Part shown: in pieces, positions 1 through 13,200 of the stretch
Position numbering within the stretch: position 1 is the stretch's first letter
Layout: each line of letters starts with the position of its first letter
Assembly (NCBI RefSeq): GCF_019399895.1
Contig: NC_091887.1
Coordinates: 1,116,001 to 1,180,000 of the forward strand
Length of the DNA stretch: 64,000 bases
DNA from: Cardiocondyla obscurior
Taxonomy: Eukaryota; Arthropoda; Insecta; Hymenoptera; Formicidae
Direction: 5' to 3'
Translations under genes and position numbers: made by a program
The notes under the pieces: generated by a model
What the model was told of the DNA's origin: nothing
The model's input: only the letters and a program-made list of their open reading frames with translations
Databases searched by the model: none

Positions 1-1860
1 TTTATTTGCTTATTTACTTTTTCTTCCGGTCGGGACGCGGACCGATCCCAGCGGTGCGTTGAAACCGCCGGCGGTTTATATCGATATTGCTCATTACGTG
101 GCGCACGTACAAACGCCTCGGCCGTGACGGCACTCGCGAAATTGCGCGAACCTCCCCGCAAGTCAATTTTCTCCCCTCGCGACACGCTCTTACCTCGCTC
201 GGTGAACTTGGACGAAGTACACTTCACCGTCAGGAATGGCGTTCGTGGTGATGCGACGGCGGCTGGCGTACGTGATCTTGGCGTGGTGTGCGTCGAATCT
301 CACACGAAGCGCGCGCGTAGATGTGTTGCGGAGCACCGGTCACAGAGGACTAAGGGGGAACGCGGCCTACTACATATCCCTGCACTCGGCGGCCGAGAGT
401 GAGGGAAGTCACGTACGCTAGCCGCCGTCGCCGCTCGTCGCAGAAAATGCCATATCTGCTTTTTAGCGTATGTGAACGAGTTCCCTAACGTGTCGTTGAT
501 ATACGGCAACATAATTAGATCCGAATCGAATCATTAATATTATTAATATAAAATGCACTCGCAACGTCACGGATATTACGCGAATACGATTCTCGCGCAG
601 TGCGACGGCACTTCGCACTTTGGACGACGCGCTGAGCGATATCGCTCGTCGCCGGGTGTCGTCGTCGCGGCAAATAATTAGCGCTAACGTGAAGAGAGGC
701 CGGCGCTCATCCGCGCATCGCTTATAGCGCGCGCCTCGCGTGGAATGCCTCGCGGGCCTTTTGCGGCATTCCCGGACAGTTATTCGAGGCCAACGCTCGA
801 GAGGCTGCGAAGGAGCCGCGGGGACGAGAGCACCCTGTAGAGAGCGCCGAACGACATTGCGTTTCCGCCGCGCGGGAAGACGACGACGAAAGGTGGCTCG
901 TTCGCAACGGGGTCCGGCGTCCTCGGGCCCCATTATCGCTGGTATGCGGCGGCGTTCTGCATTTTCTGACGCGCGGCTAATATGCGCACACGTATCGATG
1001 CCGTGCTCGCCAAATAACAAGGTGCTAGGGTAAACGCCAATCAGCAGTCCGGGTAATCGCGCCTTTCATGATACCGCACGCGGGGTCCACCTTCGGGACC
1101 GGAGTCTTCTCTCGCCGCCCCACCTCGTCCTGCCGTCAAAACGATCGCACCGGACGTGTAATCAAACGCGATGCCGACGTTGTGGGAACGCATTTTCGCA
1201 AGCGGGCCTATATCGCGAGCGAGGAACGCGCGATACGAGACGGTACGATTTGAAAGGCTGGTCGTTAACTCGCGAAATTTTAATCAACCTTCTAAAAGAG
1301 CGAAGGCCAGAAAAAAAAAAAAAAAAATTGACCGCGAACGCGAACATAGAGCGGCTTCTACTTTTAATCGATTTCAAGTGAAATTGCGGGTTGTATTATT
1401 ATATTTTTAAAAGCGTTAATTAATTTTTTTATTTTTTCACGGAAGAACATTTGCGTGTCGAACTTCTAAGTGCTCAAATGTGGAGATATATTTGCTATTC
1501 AAACGCGTCGAGTTTCGAGTCCAATTTTGTGAAGCGATGTAAAAATGTTAGGATAAAATCTACCTTTTCTTTCTGAACGCGAATCACTGGTCGCCTTATC
1601 CTGACCTCGATCCTTCGGAAGCGTCAGGAGGGGCGATCGTTAGTGAAATTCCGAGCGAACTCAAAGTGGCTTCGTTTGCATCGCGGTAATTAATACGGAG
1701 GCCCCGGTCCCGCGCCTCGGCGCACACCTTTTCACACTTGCGGCCCCCAAGATCTTCGCACACCTGCGCTGCAACGCGGCGCTAATTGACACGAGTGACA
1801 CGGATTATTCCCCCGAGGACAACGGTTTCCGGGGACGCTCGTTGAAATTGTTCCTCCGCG

Positions 1861-2028
1861 TAGTAAACAGGAAAATTTCGCGAAGTCTCGAGAGACGCTC
1901 GGACGATTAAGCTCGCGAAGCGCCTCGTTTTCAACCACGTCACGCGCCTTTCGCGTATTACAATTATCCCCGCATCGCGTGTCGCCGCGGCGAAGTAAAC
2001 AGGAAACTTTCGAGCGTTGCGAAAGACG
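1861..2028 (+). repeat. Short direct repeat carrying forkhead/ETS-like composite site
   Basis: A segment of about 37 bp at 1861-1897 is repeated at 1993-2028, with both copies in the same orientation and starts 132 bp apart. Each copy begins with AGTAAACAGGAAA and continues through a related TTTCG...GAGACG/GAAAGACG stretch, with several mismatches between copies. GTAAACA is the forkhead core and CAGGAA fits an ETS core. The fused arrangement resembles the FOX:ETS composite motif described in animal enhancers. Binding is an inference; the duplication is seen directly. Confidence 0.5.
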
Positions 2029-3185
2029 TATGCACGAGCGATAGAAACAAGTATTCCGTACGCGCATCCTTTGTGCTCAAGTTGAGAGGAATCTGGAGCG
2101 GAAACGGAGAGCGAGGCAACGCGGCGTTTAGTTTAGCCGCGATGTGTTTCATTGAAAATTTATCGGTGTTTCTTAGTATGAAATTGCCCGTTGACGTTCT
2201 TATCGGGAAGACGGACTCGGTTTCTCGGGGCCGATTCCCGCGTACGGACGACCCGTCGGTGACTTCCGGCGTCCACGTCCTTCGTTCTCCGTTTTCCGAC
2301 TACCTCGACGAAAGGAGTTGGCCGGTCGATTTCTTCTCCTTCGGGACTAGAACGTGGAATGACATCGAGCATCCGCGCTCGGCGCTGCGGATATTTAAAC
2401 GCAGTTACGGCGTTTACGTGCTTCCTCCGCGCGTCCGTCTCCGATTGCATCGGTATTTTCCCGAGGCACATCCGCGCGGACGTTTCGCGTCACGACGGTT
2501 TTGCGCGACGTAAGCAATTGTGCCGCGAGCGGCACGGTTTCGCCTTCCGCATACGTCGCTCCTCGAACGCCGTCGCGCCGCGGCATTTTAGGTAGTGGAT
2601 GAGGTCGGAATATCACGAGGCGCGTTCATTACGCGCGTTTCTAATCTTAATGGTTTCCGCGACAATCATAATTCTCAGACGTCATAGCCGCGGGCTATCC
2701 CGACGCATTTTCATCTCTCTATTACATTTTTATTTCTTCCCTCGCGTAAAAAAAAAACTCGGCCGGAAGAAAAATTCATCCCCATTAAAGTGAAACTCAC
2801 GTTTGAGAGCAAGATTGAAAGTCGCATATGCTTGCGAACAATAGCCTTCCTTTTTTTTTCCTTTTCCTACTGAAACATTAAAGCCGCGTGACGCGTCCGC
2901 GGCGCGTTACTTACACGTTCCGCGCGAGCGACTGCTTGGCTCGATCGTCTTCGCAGCCGCCGTTTTCGCTGAGAATTCAGAGTCACTCGATATCACGCGC
3001 GTGGCTGACATTCAATCGCCGTCGCGATTCTAGTCGCCGTCGCCCTCCGCTGTTTTCTCCACGGGTATTTCGGAGAAGAAGCCGGGCCCCGGATCCGAGC
3101 GACCCATTTGATCGCGTCGCTCGTACGCGAGACGTGACCTGCGCGAGTAATACACGCTCGTCGCTCTTTCTTTCATTCCTCATCT

Positions 3186-3210
3186 CCCTCCCGCCGTCCC
3201 TGCCTCCCCC
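3186..3210 (-). other. Potential G-quadruplex (minus strand)
   Basis: Four C runs (3186-3188, 3190-3192, 3198-3200, 3206-3210) are separated by loops of 1, 5 and 5 bases. On the minus strand this meets the usual G3+ N1-7 four-run quadruplex pattern. Folding has not been shown. Confidence 0.5.
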
Positions 3211-3479
3211 TCGGTGGAATGATCTTTCCTCGTTTCCCCATTTTAATCGCACGAGGAAAACGTCGCGGTGCCACGTGCGCATTTAGCATCACCCCGGCCT
3301 GGCGCGCGGTTTCGCATATCCGAATGCTCTTTTGCCTCGCGACGCCGCGAATCTCGGTCAGCGCCAGCTAACTCTCTAACGTTGGCGCGGGTGACACATG
3401 TCCCACGCCATTAACCGCTTCACGGCTAGCGCGGTTGTTATTCGCACTCGCTAATTTAAGGCTCCCCCGAGAAGATCCG

Positions 3480-3620
3480 CACTTGCGAAATATCAGGTTC
3501 ATTTAATAACATTATTATTAAAAATAAATATAAGAAATTAAAAGTTTTAATTAATATATATTTAATAATAATATTATTAAAAATGAATAATATTATATTA
3601 TATTAAATATTATAGCGCTC
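3480..3620. repeat. AT-rich low-complexity island
   Basis: The stretch is almost entirely A and T, made of interspersed TAAT, ATTATT and ATATT words, some of them self-complementary. It separates two CG-rich regions. It holds no gene. Confidence 0.75.
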
Positions 3621-6600
3621 GGATGGAACCTCTCGTGGAATTTCCAGCTAGAGACGGACACCGTGTAGTTATTAATCAGCCTAGCGTATTTTTTATCATA
3701 TTTTCACCCATAACAGATCGATCAAATACACGTGCCTGTTAAGAATTTCGGACAGAGTTGAAATAGTGACTCCGTCATCGGCTTCGATTTATTAAATTAT
3801 TATTCACGTCCCAGTTTTTAACGTTCCGCGCGTAAAAGGACACGTGTCCCGTTCCGAAAATGTATTCAAGATGCTCGGCGAGGCGCTCTTCGCTTGCCTC
3901 CTCGGAAGGCAGGAACGCGAGGTTCGCTGCACTTGCCGCGCGCGAGCGCATATCTCGCGTGCACTTTCGTCATCGATGTACCCCCACACGCGAAAGCCAC
4001 GGTTTTGCTCGGAGCAAAAGCGAAGAAAACGCCTGGTATCCCGGGAATGCTGTCTAGGTAGGAGCGGCCCTTGCCAGCCAGGACACGCGAAGATCCTCTT
4101 ACCCGAGGAGTTGATAGCTTCGAGCTAGATCCGAATTAAGTTGCGACCCGACTGATTGCAGCTCCGAAATCGTGACGATTATTTTAATTTTTATCCCCCC
4201 CTGGGAAAATATCACTCAGCCGTGGCCCGCTAAACGTGACCTTTTTTTTTTCTTTTTTTTTGAAAATGTTACGTGAACACTGTGACGCCATACGCGAGAT
4301 TATGTCATCGATATTGTAATATTAATATTTATAATCGCATACCTACGGTAATGTATTTTATACTAAGATCACGATTTCATATGCAAATTGGTCTGGGAAA
4401 TAAAAAATGTTATTTTTTTTCTTTCCTCTTTTTTTAAAGATATGCAAATTTAGTTTTAAAATGTCAAAAATTTTCTGTGAAAAATTTTCATAATAATATG
4501 TTTCGTAAGAGGAGACAGACGAAGAGGGAAAGAGACAGAGAGATGGCATGAATCTCTTCGCGATGAGACAATCCATAATTCATAAATGGGATCTCCACGT
4601 GTTCTTTAGACAATTAAAATAGAAATCCTGCATTTGCGATTCCGATATACCACGTGCGGGAGTAATTGACGAGCGAGCCGCTGGCTGTCGAGCGAAATAA
4701 GTCAAAATGGGAATGGGGATATTAGCGCGGGCTGAGCGATAATGACCGTAAATCAAATTCGGGCGGCAAAAAGGCGACTGTTACCGAGCATGCAGCCATT
4801 AATCGATATCGATAACGTAATAAAATCGCGGAATTATCCATTTTTCCGCGACATAATGAATCATTAAACGCGCCCGATCGAGAGGTTAGTCACGCGTCGC
4901 TAAATACATCGTCGCGAATGATTGTTTATCGGCGAAGGCAGTTGGTGGACGCGTGGCTGCCGCCGATTGCTACACATTGAAGGATAATGATGGCAATGAA
5001 GTCGTTAAAGGTGCATACTCGTCGCGAGGGACGGCCAAAGGGTTACACGCTCAAAACTTGCAGAGCTTTGAAAAGTTACGTCACCGGAATCGAAGCGAAT
5101 GTTACGCGAGCCACGTGCTACTTTCGCGGTGGCTAATTACGTCAATTAACACCTGCGGTACTAATTAATAATTATTACAATAATAAAATAAAATTCCGCG
5201 CGGGATGGCCGCTGGTTTAATTACGATTTCATGCGTTATTAACGCGCCTCTCTCTTTTTATTGCCGGTTAAACAAATTTGAACGCGTTACATTTTCAAGG
5301 CTTTGAAAAGTTTTAGCCCGTGTCTGGCGCACGCGGAGGTCTCTCGCGATGCGCAGGGAAATCACAATGGAAACGTCAATCGAGAGGAACGTCGAGGTTT
5401 GTCCGGATCGCGGTGGAGGGAAAAAAAAAGAAAAAAAAAGAAAAAAAAAATAGAACGCAAAGCGTTCGCGGACTCGTGTACTGCCACGTGGCCGTAGGCC
5501 ATAGAAACACGGCAGTGCGCCATATGATGAAATCATTTTCTCGTTTCAACGTTCCGTGCACACGTGTTGCGATTCGCCGAATCCGAAGCGTCAGCCCGAT
5601 CGCGTCGGGGTACCATTTTCCCGAATAGCGCGACGAAAATGCAGTGGATGCTGCTGCGTCGCAACCAAATCCGCAGAGACGCGAACGGGATACGGTCGAC
5701 GTGTATAAAAGCGACCCGTGTGTGTATCTCGATCCGACTCTTCATTCATCGTTATAAACTCGAGTGAACGCCGAATGCGTGCATTCGTGTCGAATAATTC
5801 GCCCTCTATCTTCTCCTTTTTTTTTAACCGTTTTTATTTTTTTTTTATTTTTTCCCCCTTTCTTTTTTTTTTTAAATTTCGCTTTGGTTGACTGTTGAAA
5901 ATAACTCGGTCGAAGTCATAGAGAGAAACGCCGTAGATCCGACGAGATTTCGAGGCCGCGAATCGCAGAGGCGCGCTAAATGCGACGCGTTTAAATGCGC
6001 GTTGAGAGATGCGTAGGTGAAAATCGAGAAATCGCGCGTTACCGTTCGCAAACGGCAGGAAAGTATTTCACGGTTTAATCGGCGCCGCGGTCGGGCAGCT
6101 TTTTTGAGAAAAGTCACGGGGACGGATTTTCCTCGCGGTGGATTAATTGGAAATCGTAATTTTAACCCGAGACCCTTTCGATGACAGAGTAATTGTTCTA
6201 ACGATTGTATAAACGTCGCCGGGGAACGAAACGCGGCTTCTCTTCTACAAATTACAGCCATTGTGCATCGAATGGAAAGAGTTTCTTGGACGTGGCGAAA
6301 CCACGCGGCGTCACGCGTGTTTACCTCGCGCAAGTAAACACGCGGCGTAAAAAGAAAGCCATTGACGTGTGTCCCGCGGAAAGTGGTAGGCCGCATACTG
6401 AAACTGTTACGTGACACACTTATGTAATTACGATTAGCCGGTTATATCTCCATTGTTACGCCGTGAGTGATGTGTGCCACGCCGAGGGCTCGCGTCCTGG
6501 TTTCGACGTCGGTGAGGAACGAAATAATATCCCGCCGCGTCGAACGAAGAAAGACCGCGGGACTAACGTTGCCGCGCGAAGAACGGAAATGCAAGGCGTG

Positions 6601-8040
6601 CAAAGGCGTGAATTTAATATTATATCACACTTGTTATCGATACGCAATGTCCAGAGAAGGCTCGCTTTATCTCACGATTAATCGTCAATTAATATCCCCG
6701 TGAGTACTCGTTAGGAAAATAATCACGCGAGGGCAGAGCGCCGAACGAGAGCACGCTGATTCGAAGACGTTCGCAAGTGACAGGGAAAATATTCGTGCCG
6801 ACGGTACGTTTCAGGGAAAGGTAATTCCCCTGCGCGAATATCCCCCGAGCGGATATCTAACGATCGTCCGCATCCGCAATGCGTGCGATATCGCGGCGTC
6901 TATAAATAGCCGGGGCTCCGCGGAATTTCCTGCGCGTCATCGCCGTTATTTACAACGGCGTCGGTAATGAGATGCGAGAGCGGCTTTCTTCCGAGAACGG
7001 TGCGATGCAACGCGCATCGATCGGCCGCGGCGCCGATCGAGGATACCGCGATGGGAGAGAGAAAAAAAAAAAACCGAGCCTCGAGAAAGAGAGAGACAGA
7101 AGAGCGGCGCGCTATTATTATCCGAAATGCAACACGGTCACTCTATTATCGCGCATCCGCGTAATCTGCGTCGCGCAACGCGATAATCACTTCCGGCATA
7201 ATTTATGCTCCGGGACGGGACTTTTCTTCTCGGGAGGGACGGAGGGGGAATTTTTTTTTTTCCATTGCGAGAACAACAGGCGGCGGCGCGCGAATTACGT
7301 CCTTCGCGGGTCGTAATGAAAACGTAATACAAATATACGGCTAAGTACGCGCGAAACAACTGTGTTAAACACGTGTTATTTTTTTTTTTTTTTTTTTCTG
7401 GTGCAGCAGAGCGACTCTGTGCGCGTAACTCACATGTTAATCCTTAATACCGTGCCGCTACGCACGGCCGTGAAACATTGCAAACGCCCCCGGTATAACT
7501 GCGGATGTTTTTTTTTTCTCTCTCTCTCTCTGTTTCTGTCTTCCACGTGAAAATATGTCGCGTAATCGTATTAGGTAACGTGTATTAGAAACGCGGTTCG
7601 GTGAAGCACCGACGTCCCCGATGCCTCGCGACCGAGATATTTCGTAATGTGCTCCTTGTAACGCGGCCGTTTTAAAAATACAGGAGTGCCCCGTGGAAAA
7701 CCGAGCCTTTAGACGCACGCGTCAAAGTTAGAAAAACAGAAAGTATATCACGTGGCGCACCAGCGTTAGGTAAAAAAGTCCATCCTGCTCGTCAAGATTA
7801 TTTTCTTAAGATTCACTTTGGATTTCTCCGGTGTTGACTTACGATTATTTTATTCGTACGTTCCCACCGCGTATTTCTTATTTAAAGAATCTAAGACGGT
7901 CGCCTGAAGAAATATTTGAAAGTTTCGCCCGGAGTAATCGCGACTCCCGAGGATCTTTGCATACGACGATTGATATCGGCGGATAAGTATCCACGGCTCG
8001 GTGTATAATTACGCGGCGTTTACATACGTGCTCGATCGGT
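3620..8040. other. Noncoding stretch, mixed composition
   Basis: No gene is recognisable. A purine tract at 5415-5450 contains three copies of a nine-A-plus-purine unit, and a long T/C-rich tract fills about 5809-5880. The word GCTTTGAAAAGTT occurs at about 5067 and 5299. TATA-like words at 5704 and 6901 are not followed by a convincing initiator or reading frame. The 181-codon minus frame at 5872-6417 shows no domain I know. Confidence 0.55.
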
Positions 8041-8071
8041 CCCTCCTCTCCCTCCCAACCCTCTCCACCCC
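8041..8071 (-). other. Potential G-quadruplex (minus strand), five runs
   Basis: C runs occur at 8041-8043, 8050-8052, 8054-8056, 8059-8061 and 8068-8071, with loops of 6, 1, 2 and 6 bases. This is a canonical quadruplex pattern on the minus strand with one run to spare. No gene lies next to it. Confidence 0.55.
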
Positions 8072-9340
8072 GCGGCGGATTACGCAACTTTGCGCAACCC
8101 AGATCTACGTATGGTGATGCGCAAAGTTACGTAATACCGTCGTTCCGGGCAGAGAAGAGACGTTCCCGAGCATGATCGCCGACGACGACGGCGGTTAGGT
8201 ACAATCAGCGGCCGCCCGATCGCGGCGATTGCCAATATCGGGAATCGATGGCGGGCGACAATTGTGCCAGCTGTAACGGTGCCCGTTTACATATCGCACC
8301 GTGCGAGCCCGCTCGGGCGGATGATCTGCGCGACGTTACGCGACTCCGAAGGGGTCTTGTCGAATTAAATCTAAGCGAGATCTTCGAGCGCGTCGCGCGG
8401 CAAGGCGCAGAAAATCTGTGCGATCCCTCCCCGGCGCCCGCCGCGATTTTATGCGAATAACGGTTCACGGTTTATACGACACCGCCAGGCGTTGCGCAAC
8501 ATCGCCGAGCGAGAGCGGATATCGTGTGATAATAATCACGGGTAGAGTATTCGAAATACCGCGGGGCGGCAGGTAATTCAAGTAGCCAAACAGGAAGAAA
8601 CGTACGGCCGCGGCGTTTCATCGTGCGGCTCGGATTGAGGCTCAATTCAGATTAATAAAAAATGTGTATTAATAGCGTCGGCGCGAGGCGATCTCATTTT
8701 CATTCTCGCACGAGTAGTTTTGTTTATTCGCGACTATTGATTCGACGACGCGTCCGCGTCGTTGCGTCGATCCACTGGCGCGCGAACGGTTGTTGCGCGA
8801 GGTTGCGTAAGCGTCGGCGCACCCTTTGGGCGCCCTTAAGCGAGAAATTCCCGTTGGCGTTCCGCGTTTTCCTCCAGATAACGTTGCTAAATGCCGGCAT
8901 CGAGAAGCCAGCATTCCGACGATTGTTTCGACAATGCGTAACATAGCGACGACGCGGCGACATTTGCACAACGCGCAACAATAACGCGCGCCGGGGCGTC
9001 ATCGTGAATTGAATTCCGCTCCCGCTCTTTGTTCCTTGTCTTTCGCGGCGTCTTATACGATTAAGCGGACGACGGTCGCTTTGTTCGAGCGCATCTCTTC
9101 TTCTTCCCCGGCGATTCGATTTATGAAACGACGTGAACGCGCGACGCGGACGGTCGGCTGAGTCGCGGCTCCTCGCGACATCGCACGCCCGCAATTACGT
9201 AACGTCAGGCCGTTCGTATGACACGCGATCACTTTTCATCCTTCGGGAGAAGCTTGTTTGCGCGCGTTTGAAAATTCAACGAGTCCGCGGATTTAACGGA
9301 GGCAATCCTTTTAACCGCGATCGGCGATGAACCACTTCCC
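8072..9340. other. CG-rich noncoding block
   Basis: This is dense in CG dinucleotides, with many GCGCG and CGACG words. Open frames of up to 156 codons occur on the minus strand (8724-9194) but are arginine-rich shadows of composition. No splice-bounded exon or domain is evident. A CAAACAGGAAGA word near 8588 resembles the composite site near 1.9 kb. Confidence 0.55.
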
Positions 9341-10186
9341 GGTGAAATTAAATATTAAAAGTTCAATTACCGTCTCTCGTTTTCGTGCTTTCTGATTCAA
9401 AATCTTTTTCCACGAGCCCGCAGATTTGCCCTCGATCGGTTTTCCGGGATCCGCAGTCCTTGAGCCGGACGTTTCGTATTGGCCGCGACGCTAACGAAAA
9501 TATTTGCGAGATATGCCGCGCACGTTGTCCACGTGCCGCGCTGTTTTCCGACCTTTGAAAAGTTATTCTAAGTGATGTCCTCCGTCAACACCACCCGCTA
9601 AAATAACAGAAAACCCGACTGCTGACTCTTGCGAGGCGTCACGGCGGCCGGTTGCGCGATCGAATCGCCCAGGTACACCGTCGCTCGCGATCATCTGCGC
9701 CCTTTCTCTTTCATCCGCGCCGAATGAAGCACGACGCGATAAAATTCAATTACCTTCGCCACGAGAATACGTTTAATCGTACAATGGAAAATAGCTAGCT
9801 TATGATGCCCATATGTCAGGCATCGGCGTGTAGTTTACTTCCTGAAGATAATGCACGCACAGCAGGCGAAATAAGGTCAACTATCTGCGCAACAGCTCTC
9901 TCAATGGAAACGAGTACGTGGCCGCCGTCTGAATGACACGCATCGCGTGTCAAGGCTTTTTTTCTTTTCTTTTTTTTTTTTTTTTTATATTTTAAACTCA
10001 CCGAGCTGCGCCGTCCAGCTCTTCCTGATACGACGAACAAATTCGTTCTAACGTAACTCGTATGAAATCTTCACCCGAGTTACACAATACACTTTCCGTC
10101 GCAATCTCGACCACGTTTTTTTTTATCGGGAAAGACATAATGCGATAATTGTTGTAATTCAGCCTAACGATAAAAAATTAAAAAAA

Positions 10187-10225
<39 letters not shown>

Positions 10226-13200
10226 AGAAAGAAAGAAAAAAAAGAAGGTCGCCGGTTGGACGAACGATAAAAATAGGCGTCGTGCATAAATATATGTGGT
10301 GTACGGTAAATTCGCTCCCTACAATTTCCAGCCGGAATTGCACGGCATCACCGGCGGGACCACCGGTCGACTAGATTATCCCATAATCGACGACGATACC
10401 GCGAGGGATGCTTAACCCCGTGCCACCTCATTCGCGAGGCGCGCGGTGTGTGGGCATCGAAAGCCAGTGAAGCTAAGCTCGCGTTTTCTGTTTCGTAACT
10501 TTCGACGTTTACGGCTTACGTATGGGCGACCTATCGCGCGGCCTGAAAAACTTCTGTCGCAAGAAGCACACTTTATCCGACGGTATCGCGCGGCAGATTA
10601 GGTCAAATTCCTTAAAATCGAGCAATTAAATCGATGTATCTCCTTTATATTTATCTTATCGTCCGCGAATCGTAGATAAAAGGCAATTACGGAATAAATT
10701 TATTGGAGCTCACGGGCTTCGGCGACCTGACGTATCGCGAACGGACGTGATTAGCGATCGATCGCGTTAGCGGGGTATCTATCAAAATATTGACTTCCTG
10801 TCGCCGATAAAGTCCAACGTTTCCCAAAATTTAGTGAGTGTGCTTATCTACTCGCGCGTATACCCACGAACTTAATCAGCTCTCTTTCCTGCCTAGTCAT
10901 GCGAACCGGTTCTCACCGCAAGCACGTTTGCTTTATTAACAACGTGAATGCTGTAGGAGGGTCTTGGAACCAAAAAGAAAAAAAGAGAGAAAAAAAAAAA
11001 AAGAATTTAGTCGTACTAAGAACTTTAAGAGAACTGCAAATGATAACGGTACCGAGATTATTGGTCTAAGAAGGTCATTATTTATTAGAAATTATATCTA
11101 TACATGTGACCGTATTAAAAAATATATTAAGAACAAGGCTGGAATAAGTTTTACAAAATTTTACCCGTTATTCATTATTCGTTGGAGTTATCAGAAAAAT
11201 AATTTAATCAAACGTATAATAAACGCATATTATCGTCCCCACGATATATCTAAATGCTCGTTGCCTTCGTTCTCTTTTTTTTTTTATTTATTTATTTTTC
11301 TTTTATTTTTATTCTTTTTTTTTTTGGTCGTATCTCATGTCGTGTATTTTGTTTAGATTGAAGATTTGTCTTTTTCTCCCCGGTGGTCTGGCTTCCCACG
11401 TCATTTTACGTTTAAAAAAAAAAGGGAACAATGTTTAAAGTCCACCGATACATGCTTTTAAATTCGCATTTTTTTGCCGATGTCGTCTCGCCTGAGAGAG
11501 CGGCCACCTACGTAGTCAAATAATCGCGAAACTAATTTACTCTCTAGCGCAATTGACGCTTCGAGCGGCCTCGACGGTAATTGCGAAACCGCAAAAAAAA
11601 AAAGGACAAGGGAAAAAGAAACAAGAGGAAAACGGGAAACGCGCGGAACTCCCAGCGCGACGGAAAAGGAAAGAGAGAGAGAGAAAGAGAGAAAGAGCGA
11701 GCCATGTGAGTCTTTAGGATACCGGAATATTCGCGGAACTAATCGCGCAACCGAGAACTTCCGCTCTGTCGTTGGTCAGTGGATCGTTTGTATATAAACG
11801 AGTCGTGAACTTGATCCTGAAATAGCTCGTCGTCATCGATGTAACGGTAAAGAAAGAAAGAACCGCACGAGTGCCGAAGAGAATAGGGTTGACTACCCGC
11901 GGTTCACTTAACTTTTAACCCCTCGAGAGCTTCTTGGCAAAGCCCTATTAATTTATTTTAATTTTTAAATAGGAAAAAAAAAAAAATAAATAAATTAGAA
12001 CGATCGACGAAACTAATTTACAAGCGAGACGTAATGTACGACTTCGTTTGAACTTCATTTACGGTGATTTAAAATTGTAAGCGAAAATAATGTGGCATAA
12101 AGTTATGTGACACTCGCGCGATACGATTTCCTGATTCACGAGAGTAAATCCGAAGATTAACGAGCTTCATGGGAAACTAGTTCGGTGTTCGCGCGGCGTG
12201 CCTCGCTTTCCGAGAATTTCTAACGTCGACGCGTCAGATTCAATGACGTATCCAGCGGCGCGATTATCAGCGATACAAAGTTTTCAAGATATTGCGTACG
12301 TTATTGTCGTGCCGGCCATTTTGTTGCGCATACGTTATCACGTGCCCGCACGCCAGAAGGTTGGTTATCATTCACGTGATACGGGGAGCTTGTAAAACTC
12401 TATGAGATTAGCGACGAGTCCCGCGGCGGTCCGTAAACAACCTGTGACACTTTTACGCGACGGGTTTCCAGCTAACGTAAGTTGCGAAAAGCCCGGCGCC
12501 TGGCTGAACTCGCGGCGCGATGCAGATTTCGCGCGCGATGGAACGCGGAGGAGAGCGCGAAATGCCGCTATCAAGAGCGACGAATTGCCGTCATCATCCG
12601 ACTGGAACCGGTTCCAGTTGCCTGACGATGATTCACGGTTTCAAAACGACTGTTAGATCCGTCACCTCGTTCACCTTGTTGACGCTGACAAGACATCTTT
12701 CGGCGACAACAACGCAATTATCACGTGGAAGTTACGAGCAGCGGGAACCGTAATCGTCACACGGCGACCTCGGCGCCGATCGCTCGTCACTGGCCTTTAA
12801 TCTGAAAAGCATTGTCGAATACCGATGTGTTCCCGGTACCATTTTATTCCGCGCTTCATCAATCAACCCCGAAAAGAAAAAGCTCACAATTGATTCCGTG
12901 AGCTGGCATGATTCAATTAGCGAATCATACGCTCGTAAAAGATTCCGCGCTGATGCGTACGTTTCGACGTTGCTTAACGACATTGTAACTGCGAAGATTC
13001 CCTACAAGGTTAACAGCTGAAATTATTCAACCAATAGTTCCTACGATTTTCTTAGTCAATTATATTATCAACATTTTTATGTAATAATAATAATAATAGT
13101 ACTAATAATAATGATAATATAATTCTCTTAAAAATTGCCGTCACGAGTGATTTTTGAGCTGATCGACTGTAATTAACACATCCGCCGTTCGGGCTACGTT

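Larger units (their letters stand above)
1..3480. other. CG-rich noncoding stretch
   Basis: No gene is recognisable. The sequence is rich in CG dinucleotides and broken by an A17 tract at 1311-1327 and an AT-leaning patch around 1380-1560. Open frames of 185 codons (463-1020, minus) and 146 codons (2073-2513, plus) show no domain I recognise and are biased to arginine and serine, as expected from translating CG-rich DNA. The only local structure I can support is the duplicated GTAAACAGGAAA-type motif near 1.9-2.0 kb and a C-run tract at 3186-3210, listed separately. Intron or intergenic DNA is the likely identity. Confidence 0.6.

Noticed and set aside
463..1020. 185-codon minus frame
   Set aside because: Composition-driven: CG-rich DNA translated as arginine-rich sequence with no family resemblance and overlapping open frames on the other strand.
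5704..5747. TATAAAAG with a downstream TCATTC
   Set aside because: The spacing to the initiator-like word is about 40 bases, longer than usual, and no exon follows.
5872..6417. 181-codon minus frame
   Set aside because: No recognisable motif, and no splice-bounded or promoter context.
6901..6970. TATAAATA upstream of a short ATG frame
   Set aside because: No well-placed initiator, and the frames downstream are low-complexity.
11791..11797. TATATAA word
   Set aside because: An isolated AT word without initiator, donor or frame.
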